Positions 43,098 through 52,670 of a stretch of DNA of 64,000 nucleotides are shown in pieces (position 1 is the first letter of the stretch; every line of letters begins with the position of its first letter). The translations under genes and the position numbers were made by a program. Under the pieces are notes generated by a model. That model searched no databases. It worked only from the letters and a program-made list of their open reading frames with translations, and was not told where the DNA came from. Source of the stretch: CAYPHA01 sp964410215 (GTDB taxonomy: Bacteria > Calditrichota > Calditrichia > Calditrichales > CAYPHA01); the NCBI GenBank assembly GCA_964410215.1, contig CAYPHA010000008.1:1-64000 (forward strand), read 5' to 3'.

Positions 43098-45332
43098 TCA
43101 TTCAATCAGGTCGCTGATGGCAATCTGCTGACCCGCTCTCAGGAACAGAATCTCATTTATGTTCCCGAAACGCTTGAAAAAAGCTCCTTCTTCTTCTGTC
43201 AGTTTTTGAACGGAAAATCCCATGATAACCAGGTCGGCGGAATCCGAGTGCTCCGTAACCAGAACTTCATAACTTTTCGCATTTTTATCCCAGGGAATTT
43301 TCCTGACATTTTTCACCGAAATCGGAATTCGTCCCATATCGATCAACTGCTGTAACCGTTTGAACTCCCGGTTCAATTCCTTTTCCTCGAACACGGCAAA
43401 CAGGTCGACCTCACACTCTTTCCACTCCGGGTGTCCTAGAATGATATAGGCAATGAGAATCATCAGGTTGGCATTGCGATAATCACCGGGCGTTAGCCAG
43501 ATATGAATATTCTTCCGGTATCCGAAATGTCTTTCAGACGAGCGCAATACACAGATATTGTAATCGACAATCGATGCATACTGGCACCCGTCGATAATAT
43601 CTTCAATATCTCCCTGCTCGTCTTTGTGAAATTCAAACAGAATGCTGTTATTTTCCATGCCGGAAATGCCCGGTATCTGCACAATCTGGGCAATGGCGGT
43701 ACGGAAGCTGGGTGAGATGATGGTATCCACATAGATACCGGCTTTGCTTTCCCGGCTCTGCTCGATCAACTGGGAAAGGTCCTCTTTTGCCTGCTCATTC
43801 GTCTTCTGATCGAGGAATCCTTTGATATAATGGATAAAGGTGCCGAACCCATGGTAATGTGAAATCCACCGCAGCAGATCGAAAGGCGCCAGACGGGTCA
43901 TCGAGCTGGACGATATGGCAATGAAGGAAGGGCGCCATGTTGTTTCGGTGCGCGCAGCCTGCTTGCGCTGTATCAGGACCTGCAATCTGCGGGTGAGCTG
44001 AAATAGCGCACCCCTTACCATGGCCGACAGGTCATCTTCTTCCTCCCTGCCGGATTTTATACTTAAATAGATTATGATGATGGCAATGACGGCAAAAAAC
44101 GCATAGAGTGGCGCCATCTGGAACATCATGATAAAACTGCCTGCTGCTCCCAGGAGAGAAATATACCATTTAGACCGAAATGTGGGGCGGTAGGATGGAT
44201 TCCCGGCAAAATGTTCCAGGAAACTCACCAGGCAGAGGGAGCCGTAGGTGATCATAAAAAACATACTGATAATTTGTGCTACAAAATCAACACTACCCAT
44301 GGATACGAATACGATGACGATAGCTGCCGTAATAAGCGTGGCATTGAGTGGTTCGTTGTTTTCCCCTTTACCACCTGCCAGGATACGGTTGAGTGGTTTC
44401 ACGGGCAGAATATGATCTTTGCCGAGTGCCTGGAGTGTTCTTGGTGCAATGAGTATGGAACCTATCGCCGAGGATAGGGTCGCTGCCGCCAGACCGATAG
44501 GTATAATGGGTCCCCACAAGGCAATCCGGCTCATTGCAAACTGTTCTGCAGCAAGCTCTTCCGGAGATAAACTGTGGCTCAGCTTGAAGACAATGAAAAG
44601 GTAGGTGATCATGCCCAGTACTGTCGCGGAAAGAGTACCCAATGGAATCGATTTTCTCGGATTCTTAAGGTCACCTGACAGACCGACTCCTGCAGTCATT
44701 CCTGTAAATGCCGGGAATATGATGGCAAAAACAATGAAAAAATCATCATGGTCGGCAATTTTGGCAAAGATATCGAGGGAATTTTTCTCCACCGGCGTTC
44801 CGCCCAGGAAAAACATGGTTAGTGAAATACCGAGGATGACAACCACCCCCCAAAGCGCGCTGACCCCCAGACCGGCTCCCTTCTTGATAATCAGAAAAAG
44901 CAGTGCGCCCGTTGCCGGCAGGCTGATCATCAGGACGTGCGGTTTAAATCCCGTCTGCGCTTCAACCCACCCAAATAACGGTGTAAACGCTTCAGAAAAA
45001 GCAATCATGTAGAAAGCAACGGAAATGGCCTGTGAAAGATATAGAGAAATACCGATGGTTCCGCCTACCATGGAACCGAATGAACGGCTGATGATGAAGT
45101 ATTCACCACCACCTTCAACCCTCAGGTTGGTGGCAATTTCCGCGATGGCGAGAGCAGTCGGGATGGTAATCATGTGACCGATCAGAATAATCATGATTGA
45201 ACCGAACAGGCCGGTATGGGCAACGGCATAGCCAAAACGCAGGAAAAGAATCGCTCCTAAAATCGTACTTATCGCCCCCAGAAATACCGGGGCGGTCCCG
45301 AATCCATACCCTTTATTTGATCTGGTTTCCAT
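43098..45332 (-). CDS. Bacterial cation-chloride cotransporter (SLC12-like) with C-terminal regulatory domain
   Basis: The 744-residue protein combines an APC-fold membrane domain (12 helices, residues 10-450) and a soluble C-terminal half. The first helix reads STILGAILFLRFGYAVAHTG and the second region IGISLYLSQAISVAFYMIAF, which match the SLC12 (Na-K-Cl/K-Cl) pattern more than amino acid permeases. The C-terminal domain also follows SLC12: NIHIWLTPGDYRNANLMILI, HPEWKECEVDLFAVF and EHSDSADLVIMGFSVQ. It probably moves Cl- with K+ or Na+ across the inner membrane. Substrate ions are inferred. It lies next to a cation antiporter. Confidence 0.78.
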   Translation of the reverse strand: METRSNKGYGFGTAPVFLGAISTILGAILFLRFGYAVAHTGLFGSIMIILIGHMITIPTALAIAEIATNLRVEGGGEYFIISRSFGSMVGGTIGISLYLSQAISVAFYMIAFSEAFTPLFGWVEAQTGFKPHVLMISLPATGALLFLIIKKGAGLGVSALWGVVVILGISLTMFFLGGTPVEKNSLDIFAKIADHDDFFIVFAIIFPAFTGMTAGVGLSGDLKNPRKSIPLGTLSATVLGMITYLFIVFKLSHSLSPEELAAEQFAMSRIALWGPIIPIGLAAATLSSAIGSILIAPRTLQALGKDHILPVKPLNRILAGGKGENNEPLNATLITAAIVIVFVSMGSVDFVAQIISMFFMITYGSLCLVSFLEHFAGNPSYRPTFRSKWYISLLGAAGSFIMMFQMAPLYAFFAVIAIIIIYLSIKSGREEEDDLSAMVRGALFQLTRRLQVLIQRKQAARTETTWRPSFIAISSSSMTRLAPFDLLRWISHYHGFGTFIHYIKGFLDQKTNEQAKEDLSQLIEQSRESKAGIYVDTIISPSFRTAIAQIVQIPGISGMENNSILFEFHKDEQGDIEDIIDGCQYASIVDYNICVLRSSERHFGYRKNIHIWLTPGDYRNANLMILIAYIILGHPEWKECEVDLFAVFEEKELNREFKRLQQLIDMGRIPISVKNVRKIPWDKNAKSYEVLVTEHSDSADLVIMGFSVQKLTEEEGAFFKRFGNINEILFLRAGQQIAISDLIE

Positions 45333-45397
45333 TAATAACCCTTCTCCTCACTACTTTTATGGAGCCTTATTCCAGTATATGACCTTCGAATGACCTG

Positions 45398-46462
45398 CTA
45401 AAAACCTCTGAATCCCAGACCGGGATTACTGTTCGGGTACAGCAGGCCGTCTCTTAATTCGAATACCTCTCTCGTGGGATCTTCTTCAATATTAATATAT
45501 CCGCTGAGATCAGCATGTAATATATCAGGTAATGAAAGGGAAAGATGCAGAGCAGGGCTTACGGAAAGCGCCAGTTCACATCCGCTGCCCATCATGCTTT
45601 TTTTACCGCCGCCGGAACCAATCAGGGCAATGCGTAACACAGGCCATATCCCACCGATTCTCATAAGCTTCAGGTTGAACAGGTCCACCATATTTTTCTC
45701 CGAAAAAAAACGTGCATCATCGATCGTACCTAATCCTTCATCAACCATTACCGGTACGGGCACATTCCGGGTAACCTGTCCGATTTGCTCCGGGATCGCA
45801 GTGGCTACGGGCTGTTCAATGAATTCGAGTCCGGTTTGATAGACAGCGTTTGAAAAGTGTATCGCCTCCGCAACAGAGTACCGTCCCCGGGCATCGAAAC
45901 GCAGGCCGATCCGGCTGCTGACAATTTCCCTTATTTTTATGAGTTTCTCAATATCTTCATCGACATTCCTGCCACCGACGATCTTCAAAATTCGGAATCC
46001 CTGATCTGTAAAAGCCCGCGCCTTCTCCAGCGTCGTATCGACATCTGTAGTATCGATAGTGATACTGGTATGGACAGCTTCCCGGTACCCGCCCAGTAAT
46101 TTCCACAAAGGCAGTCCGGTTCTTTTACCAATCAGATCATACAGGGCCATTTCTGCCATGGCGATCAGAGCGTTCTGGTTCTCGAATGTTAATCGCATAC
46201 GTTCACGTAACTGGTGAATAAAAAAAGGATCTTCACCCCTCAATAGCGGCATAAGGATATTTTCAATATGACTCCGATATATTTCGGTCATTTCTCCGCT
46301 TTGCGATGGTTCCGGCGTAAGGCTCCCGAAACCGACCAACCCGTTATCAGTCTCCACTTTTAAAATAATATGGCTTAGATTCAATACGGGTGCACCGTCT
46401 TTTTCCAGAGGTTCTTTCAATGCCGTATCAACCAGCCATGATTCAACAGAATTAATTATCAT
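45398..46462 (-). CDS. Enolase-superfamily (mandelate racemase/dipeptide epimerase-like) enzyme
   Basis: The 354-residue protein has the capping domain plus (beta/alpha)7-beta barrel of the muconate-lactonizing subgroup. Metal ligands appear in LRFDARGRYSVAEA, EFIEQPVA and VMVDEG, and FNLKLMRIGG carries the lysine of the second base pair. The usual K-x-K motif in front of the GG is shifted (RILKIVGG), so the catalytic base may differ. In peptide-rich neighbourhoods such enzymes are often L-Ala-D/L-Glu or other dipeptide epimerases, or o-succinylbenzoate-synthase-like. Function is left open; substrate not assigned. Confidence 0.82.
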   Translation of the reverse strand: MIINSVESWLVDTALKEPLEKDGAPVLNLSHIILKVETDNGLVGFGSLTPEPSQSGEMTEIYRSHIENILMPLLRGEDPFFIHQLRERMRLTFENQNALIAMAEMALYDLIGKRTGLPLWKLLGGYREAVHTSITIDTTDVDTTLEKARAFTDQGFRILKIVGGRNVDEDIEKLIKIREIVSSRIGLRFDARGRYSVAEAIHFSNAVYQTGLEFIEQPVATAIPEQIGQVTRNVPVPVMVDEGLGTIDDARFFSEKNMVDLFNLKLMRIGGIWPVLRIALIGSGGGKKSMMGSGCELALSVSPALHLSLSLPDILHADLSGYINIEEDPTREVFELRDGLLYPNSNPGLGFRGF

Positions 46463-46498
46463 ACAATCACACTAACTGATGGTCAGGTATTTTTATCC

Positions 46499-47893
46499 TT
46501 AAAAATCCAGTTTAAATGTTTCACCATACGCGGGTACGACGACATTCCAGCCTAAATGGTTACGTATATGCCCGGCCATGGCCGCAGTTGCCCCGGGCTC
46601 TCCGTGAACGAGGAAGGTCACTTCAGGTTTCCTGTTAAAAGCCATGAGCCATGCCAGTATTTCATTATAATCTCCGTGACCGGAAAATCCGGATATGGAT
46701 TCGACTTTTGCCAGAACCGGGATCTGGCGGCCGTGAATTTTTATCGACGATTCACCATCCAGGATGCGACGTCCGCGGGTTCCGGCTGCCTGATAACCGA
46801 TCATAAGCAGGGTATTCGACGGATCCGGCAGCCGCTCAGTAAGGTGATGCAGTATGCGGCCGCCTACAGCCATTCCGCTCGCCGATATAATAATGGCCTC
46901 TCTCCCGGTCTTATTTATCGATTTCGACGCATTCACGGATTCGCAAATGTGTAATTTTTGCGGATGAAACACATCGATACCCTGAAGAGATTGTTTCCTG
47001 ATCGTCAGGTTCATGTCATTCAGCCTGCGCCGGAATACTTCTGTCGCTGCAATGGCCATCGGTGAGTCCATAAACACATCCAGCACCGGTATTTTTTGAT
47101 CTTCTTCCAATTCCCTCAATGCATAAAGAAGAGACTGGGTCCGTCCTACTGAAAACGCGGGGATAACGAGTACGCCTCCTCTTTGCACCGCTTCATTGAT
47201 AATTCGGGCGAGGTTATCATAAGGTGATATATCCTCATGTAAGCGATCACCATAAGTGGATTCCAGAATCAGGTAATCAACATTATAAACCTGGTCCGGT
47301 TCCCGCAAAACGGGTCTATCCGGGCGGCCAAAGTCCCCGCTGAAAAGGATTTTACGGCTATGGTGGCCGCATATTCGTTTAAAGTCAATGAACGAAGAGC
47401 CCAGAATATGCCCGGCATCCCTGAATTTCACCCGGATGTCCTTGGCAATAAAAAAGTCTTCTCCATAGTGATAGGGACGGAACGCTTTCATTGTTTCTTC
47501 GGCGTCCCTGACACGGAACAGGGGAAGAGCCGGTTTATGCCTGGAGAAACCCTTTTTGTTAGCCCATGCAGCATCTTCTTCCTGAAGATAAGCTGTATCT
47601 TTTAAAAGGATCCGGCAAAGGTCTCTCGTCGCATGGGTACTGTGAACTTTCCCATTGAATCCGCTGGTACAAAATTTGGGTAAGAAACCCGAATGATCGA
47701 TATGCGCATGTGTCAGGAACACTTTACTAATCGTTTCAGGGGATACGGGAAAAACTTCCCAGTTTCTCAACCTGTTTTTTTTCGTGCCCTGGAACAATCC
47801 GCAATCAACGAGATAGGATTTTTTTTCAATGTCAAGTACGAAACGGGATCCCGTCACGCATTCCGTCGCCCCCCAGAATGTAATTTGGGTCAT
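46499..47893 (-). CDS. Metallo-beta-lactamase / beta-CASP RNA-processing nuclease family
   Basis: The 464-residue protein has the MBL motif HAHIDHSGFLP, later metal ligands in DAGHILGSSFI and SGDFGRPDRPVL, a beta-CASP insert with PAFSVGRTQSLLY, and the C-terminal RMMBL block SGFSGHGDYNEILAW ending in the VHGEPGA motif. Members are 3' or 5' exo/endoribonucleases of the CPSF73-like/YSH1 branch. It lies 12 bases after the glpD gene in transcript order and is probably cotranscribed with it. Confidence 0.93.
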   Translation of the reverse strand: MTQITFWGATECVTGSRFVLDIEKKSYLVDCGLFQGTKKNRLRNWEVFPVSPETISKVFLTHAHIDHSGFLPKFCTSGFNGKVHSTHATRDLCRILLKDTAYLQEEDAAWANKKGFSRHKPALPLFRVRDAEETMKAFRPYHYGEDFFIAKDIRVKFRDAGHILGSSFIDFKRICGHHSRKILFSGDFGRPDRPVLREPDQVYNVDYLILESTYGDRLHEDISPYDNLARIINEAVQRGGVLVIPAFSVGRTQSLLYALRELEEDQKIPVLDVFMDSPMAIAATEVFRRRLNDMNLTIRKQSLQGIDVFHPQKLHICESVNASKSINKTGREAIIISASGMAVGGRILHHLTERLPDPSNTLLMIGYQAAGTRGRRILDGESSIKIHGRQIPVLAKVESISGFSGHGDYNEILAWLMAFNRKPEVTFLVHGEPGATAAMAGHIRNHLGWNVVVPAYGETFKLDF

Positions 47894-47905
47894 TGATTCA
47901 TTCCT

Positions 47906-49486
47906 TTATTGAAGCCCATTGTTGCTGCACAGATAACCCTGCGCCAGATTTTTATATCGTTGCACCTGATTCCTGCGCCACGATTCATCTTTTCCAAGTT
48001 CATTTGCGAGTAAAACAGAAACGGGTTGCGCAATTTTTAAGCTCATTCCCGCATCCAGGATCAATGAACGTCTTCTTCTCGAGAGAAAATCCGCTATAGT
48101 ACGCACCATTTCGTGACGTATACACCACACCACTTCTGCCGCTTTAATTTCCGAACCGGGTATCAGTGGTTCATCCAGTTCAGGCTGTTCGTGCGCCAGT
48201 TCATTAATTGCCATGGCGTCCGACCCGTATATTTTAAGCGATCCCAGCGCATCGGGATGCAGGTGATACCCATGGATCTGAAGTGTTTCTGTCGTACAGG
48301 CCTGCGGTTCCAACCCGGCCACGGCAGCAGCCTGGTCGACGGTATCCGCGGCCATCTTCCGGTATGTTGTCCACTTACCCCCTGCTATCGTTACAAGTCC
48401 GCTCCGGGCAATGGTCAGGACATGATCCCGCGAAATCGCGGAGGTTTTTTCCGCTGCGGACGTGCTCACCAGTGGGCGGATGCCTGTAAATATGGACAGG
48501 ACATCTTCCGTTCCGGGATCTTTTTCGAGATAGCGTGCGGCATGGGATAGGAGGAATTCCTGTTCCTCTGGTAAATATTCAGGTTCGGAACGTACGGTTT
48601 CGACCGGCGTGTCGGTTGTGCCGACAATGATTTTGTCATACCAGGGAATGGCAAAAAGGACCCGACCATCTTCGGTATGCGGCACCATGATGGCACTGTC
48701 TCCGGGAAGAAATGAACGGTCGAGAACGATGTGCACTCCCTGGCTCGGGCGAATCATATCCCGGCAGCCGGGATCATCCATACGCCGTATACCATCACTC
48801 CATGCTCCCGTTGCATTTATCACGACTTTAGCCTTTAACGGGTATTCCCTGTCCGTTTCAACATCTCTGGCAACAACGCCACTGAGCGTATCACCCGTTT
48901 TCAATATATCCGTAACCGGCATATAATTTATAATCACGGCCCCCTGTTCGAAGGCAGTCCGGGCGATATTAATTACAAGTCGTGCATCGTCAAATTGACC
49001 GTCGTAGTAAATGACGCCACCGTTCAGACCATCCGTTTCCACTGTTGGGAGGTGTTTAATGGTCTCGCTTTTCGAAAGTATTTCTGAGGGTCCGAATCCT
49101 TCTTTTCCCGCCAGCATATCATAAATTTTCAAACCGACCCCGTAAAATGGGCCTTCCCACCAATCATAATTTGGTACAATAAACGGCAAATTATGAACCA
49201 GGTGAGGTGCATTTTTCCTTAAAATCCCTCTTTCTTTCAGGGCCTCAAGGACCAGTGATATATTTCCCTGCTGGAGGTAACGCACACCGCCATGGACTAA
49301 TTTCGTGCTGCGGCTGGAGGTGCCGTTACCCCAGTCCCGCTTTTCCAGTAACAGCACACTGTACCCTCTGGCTGCTGCATCGAGAGCGATTCCCGTCCCG
49401 GTCGCCCCGCCTCCGATAATGATCATATCCCATACTTTTTTCTTTTCCGAGATGCGATTCACCATTTCATCACGGTTCATAGTCAT
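47906..49486 (-). CDS. glpD: Aerobic-type glycerol-3-phosphate dehydrogenase (FAD)
   Basis: GlpD oxidises glycerol-3-phosphate to dihydroxyacetone phosphate and passes electrons to quinone at the inner membrane. The 526-residue protein has the FAD motif IIGGGATGTGIALDAAARG, the NGTSSRSTKLVHGGVRYLQ signature, VINATGAWSDGIRRM, and TIAGGKWTTYRKMA, followed by the C-terminal DAO_C domain with DFLSRRRRSLILDAGM. Upstream is an esterase gene with an 11-base gap; a supply of glycerol phosphate from lipid breakdown is plausible. Confidence 0.96.
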   Translation of the reverse strand: MTMNRDEMVNRISEKKKVWDMIIIGGGATGTGIALDAAARGYSVLLLEKRDWGNGTSSRSTKLVHGGVRYLQQGNISLVLEALKERGILRKNAPHLVHNLPFIVPNYDWWEGPFYGVGLKIYDMLAGKEGFGPSEILSKSETIKHLPTVETDGLNGGVIYYDGQFDDARLVINIARTAFEQGAVIINYMPVTDILKTGDTLSGVVARDVETDREYPLKAKVVINATGAWSDGIRRMDDPGCRDMIRPSQGVHIVLDRSFLPGDSAIMVPHTEDGRVLFAIPWYDKIIVGTTDTPVETVRSEPEYLPEEQEFLLSHAARYLEKDPGTEDVLSIFTGIRPLVSTSAAEKTSAISRDHVLTIARSGLVTIAGGKWTTYRKMAADTVDQAAAVAGLEPQACTTETLQIHGYHLHPDALGSLKIYGSDAMAINELAHEQPELDEPLIPGSEIKAAEVVWCIRHEMVRTIADFLSRRRRSLILDAGMSLKIAQPVSVLLANELGKDESWRRNQVQRYKNLAQGYLCSNNGLQ

Positions 49487-49496
49487 GTACCTCCTG

Positions 49497-50474
49497 TCAC
49501 AGGTGCCTGAAAAGCCGTTTGTTAAACCATCTTAAGAACCTTTTCATGAATTCCATACGGCCCCGGTAGAGAAAATCATCAAGAGCCATTGCCATATCTG
49601 CTGTACGCAGATACCCGTATATCTTATGCGGGTTACGCTTACCGTTTATGGTATAATCATTATACACAGTGCTATCCTCAGCAATAACCCCCGAACTGTT
49701 AGCCTCATAGTCATCAGAAAGTGTGGGATCGATGGAGATCTTATCCTCCACATCCGAAAAGTTATACCATTTGCGATGAACAGCTTCGGGGGCCCGCACT
49801 CTTTTTATCCTGGGATTCTTATGATTCTGTTCTGCAAAAATGCGGCTTACGATAACCGGAAAGCCAAGTGGAGATCCCAGCGTCACAAAAGTATCTACAT
49901 AAATACCCGGGATATTCTGGCTAAGTACATCATAGGCAATAATCGATCCCATCGAATGCGCGATAAGCAGAATCTCTTTTCTTTTGTGCTTCTTCAGAAC
50001 AGTGGTCAGCCGTTGTTGAATTTCCTGCCTTACGGTCTTCGCATCGCTGCTCAGGCTGTTCAGTTTATCGGAATAATAGATTTCAAGGTCTTTAAAATAC
50101 TTATGAATAATCGTATCGGTTATGGAAGAAAAGTTCAAGGACATATCCTCATTCAGAAACAGTTTATCCAGCTGACGTTCCAGGTAGCGCATGACCTTAT
50201 TCCGCAGTCCTCCCCCATGCAGGGGCAGTATATTCGGTTGTGACATGATATAAGGTTCATCCATATACAGGGGATCCTGCGGATCGGTTAGAGAAGGATC
50301 CAGTGGTTTCGGATAGAGCAGGTCGGCCCAGTACACCAGCTCGAAACTAAAAAAATGGTATGGTTTTCGAATCGCGGCCAGTCCTTCACGGATACTTTGC
50401 CGATACCAGATGGTCAGTAAATCCTTAGGCGGTTTATTTCCAAGACCATGAATGCCTATGATAATCTTTTTCAT
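49497..50474 (-). CDS. Alpha/beta-hydrolase (esterase/lipase-like), cytoplasmic
   Basis: The 325-residue protein begins KKIIIGIHGLGNKPPKD, the oxyanion-hole HG motif of lipase-like hydrolases, and has the nucleophile elbow LIAHSMGSIIAYDV. A further loop TLGSPLGFPV and a late His-containing segment complete an expected Ser-Asp-His triad. It lacks a signal peptide. Members in other bacteria act on esters or lipids; the substrate is unknown. It ends 11 bases before glpD's start on the same strand and may supply glycerol-phosphate or fatty-acid products. Confidence 0.85.
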   Translation of the reverse strand: MKKIIIGIHGLGNKPPKDLLTIWYRQSIREGLAAIRKPYHFFSFELVYWADLLYPKPLDPSLTDPQDPLYMDEPYIMSQPNILPLHGGGLRNKVMRYLERQLDKLFLNEDMSLNFSSITDTIIHKYFKDLEIYYSDKLNSLSSDAKTVRQEIQQRLTTVLKKHKRKEILLIAHSMGSIIAYDVLSQNIPGIYVDTFVTLGSPLGFPVIVSRIFAEQNHKNPRIKRVRAPEAVHRKWYNFSDVEDKISIDPTLSDDYEANSSGVIAEDSTVYNDYTINGKRNPHKIYGYLRTADMAMALDDFLYRGRMEFMKRFLRWFNKRLFRHL

Positions 50475-50516
50475 GATGTAACCCGAATAAGCCCTGACTT
50501 TTCAGTTGGTTATTAA

Positions 50517-51968
50517 TTATGTGTCATTGTCACAAGCCATGCAGCGCTCTTTGTGTTCCAGGCCGAAATATTCATGTATGAATGACTTCCGGCAGGTTTC
50601 CAGCTTTGAATAGAGCACCATCTGATAAAGCTTGTTCTGTTCCCGTTTCAGTTTCTGATCAAGAATTTCCTGATTGCCGAGTGCCTCCGGTAACTCAGCC
50701 GTGACCTTAAGATTCTTATCTTCTATTTTTCCCTCCGTAACCCCATAGCGATCCAGAATCGCCAGAACCGTTTCCGCCCGGTAATCTCTTCTGTTTTTAA
50801 AGGTAAGCTGTTCTTTAAAATATTCCATTCCTTCTCCATTGATGCGTTCCTGTTCCGTGAGTAACAGCCGATGCGCACGGTAATAGAATTCCGCGGAAGG
50901 GTTATTCCATTTCAGAAATTCCAGCTGGATATTGAGATCCTGTTCATCATATAGCAATGTGCAAACGGATGGCTTCCCATCGCGTCCCGCCCTGCCGATC
51001 TCCTGGTAATATGCTTCCATGGAGCCCGGTACCTGGGCATGGATCACGAAACGGATATCTTCCTTATCGACCCCCATACCGAATGCATTGGTTGCCAGAA
51101 TCAGTGGAATTTTTCCGTCCATGAACCGATTCTGTATCCGTTTTCTGTCTTCCGATGTCAAATCCCCATGGTAGACGGCATGATTCCATTTTTTTGACCG
51201 GAGCCGATCGCTCATACTGCTCAGATCCTTAATCAGAGAGAAATATATGATACCCGGTCTGTCTTCCTTTCTGAGGATCTGCTCAATCCGGGCCGTTTTT
51301 TCATCTTCGCCCCAGATATCTTGTAATTCAAGAAACAAATTAGGGCGGTCAATACCTTCGTGAAAGACACGGACTTCATTCTTTTCAAGTCCAAGTTGGT
51401 CGATAATATCGTTTTGAACATCGGGTGTCGCTGTAGCTGTCAGTGCGATTGTCAATGGATGCTTCATAATATTCCGGAATTCTCTGAGCCTCGTGTAATC
51501 CGGACGAAAATCATGCCCCCATTCGCTGATGCAATGTGCTTCATCCACAGCGAGAAGACTGATTCTGCGATGCTTCAAAACCTCGAGGAATTCTTTTTTA
51601 CGAAAGCGTTCCGGTGCCACATAAAGTATTTTATACGCTCCTTGCCGAATTGACTGGTAACGGTTTTCCCGCTCTTTTTTCCCAAGGGAGGAGTTAATAA
51701 AAGTGGCATCCACATCTTTTTTTCTCAGGGAATCTACCTGGTCCTTCATCAGGGCGATAAGTGGCGATATAACCAGGGTAAGATCTTCAAGCAAATGGGC
51801 CGTGAGTTGATAGAGAACGGATTTACCGGATCCCGTGGGCATTATGGACAGGACATGTTGATTCGACAGGAGCGTTTCGATGATTTTCTTTTGCGAAGAA
51901 CGGAATTCGCGAAGCCCCAGGAATTTCTGTAATGCCTGTTCCAGATTTATAGCAGAAGTTTTATGCAT
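50517..51968 (-). CDS. recQ: ATP-dependent DNA helicase RecQ, short form
   Basis: RecQ unwinds recombination intermediates. The 483-residue protein has motif I MPTGSGKSVLYQL, motif II AVDEAHCISEWGHDFRPDY, motif III ALTATATPDVQND, and motifs V/VI with ATNAFGMGVDKEDIRFVIH and QEIGRAGRDGKPS. The RQC zinc region appears at the end (CRKSFIHEYFGLEHKERCMACDND), but the usual C-terminal winged helix and HRDC domain are missing; other RecQ proteins are about 600 residues. It is divergent from the AMMECR1 gene with a 114-base promoter region. Confidence 0.94.
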   Translation of the reverse strand: MHKTSAINLEQALQKFLGLREFRSSQKKIIETLLSNQHVLSIMPTGSGKSVLYQLTAHLLEDLTLVISPLIALMKDQVDSLRKKDVDATFINSSLGKKERENRYQSIRQGAYKILYVAPERFRKKEFLEVLKHRRISLLAVDEAHCISEWGHDFRPDYTRLREFRNIMKHPLTIALTATATPDVQNDIIDQLGLEKNEVRVFHEGIDRPNLFLELQDIWGEDEKTARIEQILRKEDRPGIIYFSLIKDLSSMSDRLRSKKWNHAVYHGDLTSEDRKRIQNRFMDGKIPLILATNAFGMGVDKEDIRFVIHAQVPGSMEAYYQEIGRAGRDGKPSVCTLLYDEQDLNIQLEFLKWNNPSAEFYYRAHRLLLTEQERINGEGMEYFKEQLTFKNRRDYRAETVLAILDRYGVTEGKIEDKNLKVTAELPEALGNQEILDQKLKREQNKLYQMVLYSKLETCRKSFIHEYFGLEHKERCMACDNDT

Positions 51969-52082
51969 TGTTTACCGTTATTGCATCTTTTATTTATGGT
52001 CAGATAAATATTTGTGCCATTGTGGATGAACGTATTAAATTAGATTATTACATGAACAAAATATACAAAGCGGGAAGGTGAT

Positions 52083-52649
52083 ATGCTATTTGAGCTTTCG
52101 GAGAATGAAAAAAAATTTTTACTCCGGTTGGCAAGACAGGTCATCGCTGATTACCTGGAAGGATTGGATTCACCGGGAAAAACCTATTATACGGATCTTT
52201 TAAAGAAAAAAACAGGTGCTTTTGTTACGCTAAACAATTCAGGCGACCTCAGGGGCTGCATCGGTTATATTGATCCCATTCTGCCCCTGCAGGACACCAT
52301 TGCCGAACTGGCCCTTTCAGCGGCCTTTAATGATCCGCGTTTCCCTCCCCTCGGACCCGATGAGCTCGGGGATATGGAAATAGAAATATCCGTACTGACG
52401 CCAAAACAAAAAATTAATGACATTTCTCAAATTGAAATCGGTCGTGACGGCTTAATAATAAAGCAGGGCTATCATGAGGGATTATTATTACCCCAGGTAG
52501 CAACCGACTATAACTGGGATGTTCTTACCTTTCTTGAGCAAACCTGCCGTAAAGCCGGATTAAGCACATCGGCCTGGAAAGAAAAATCCACACAGATTTT
52601 GCGTTTTTCAGCACTGATTTTCAGTGAATCTGAATTTAATTTAAATTAA
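52083..52649 (+). CDS. amrA: AMMECR1-domain protein, AmmeMemoRadiSam system protein A
   Basis: The 188-residue protein has the AMMECR1 hexapeptide LRGCIG inside VTLNNSGDLRGCIGYIDPIL, and a second block AFNDPRFPPLGPDELGDMEIEISVLTP. AGGTGA lies just before ATG. In many archaea and bacteria it occurs with Memo and a radical SAM enzyme; here it is 28 kb from Memo and adjacent to a metal exporter. Function in bacteria is poorly known. Confidence 0.95.
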   Translation: MLFELSENEKKFLLRLARQVIADYLEGLDSPGKTYYTDLLKKKTGAFVTLNNSGDLRGCIGYIDPILPLQDTIAELALSAAFNDPRFPPLGPDELGDMEIEISVLTPKQKINDISQIEIGRDGLIIKQGYHEGLLLPQVATDYNWDVLTFLEQTCRKAGLSTSAWKEKSTQILRFSALIFSESEFNLN

Positions 52650-52670
52650 ACCATAGGTGCGGATGCCACC

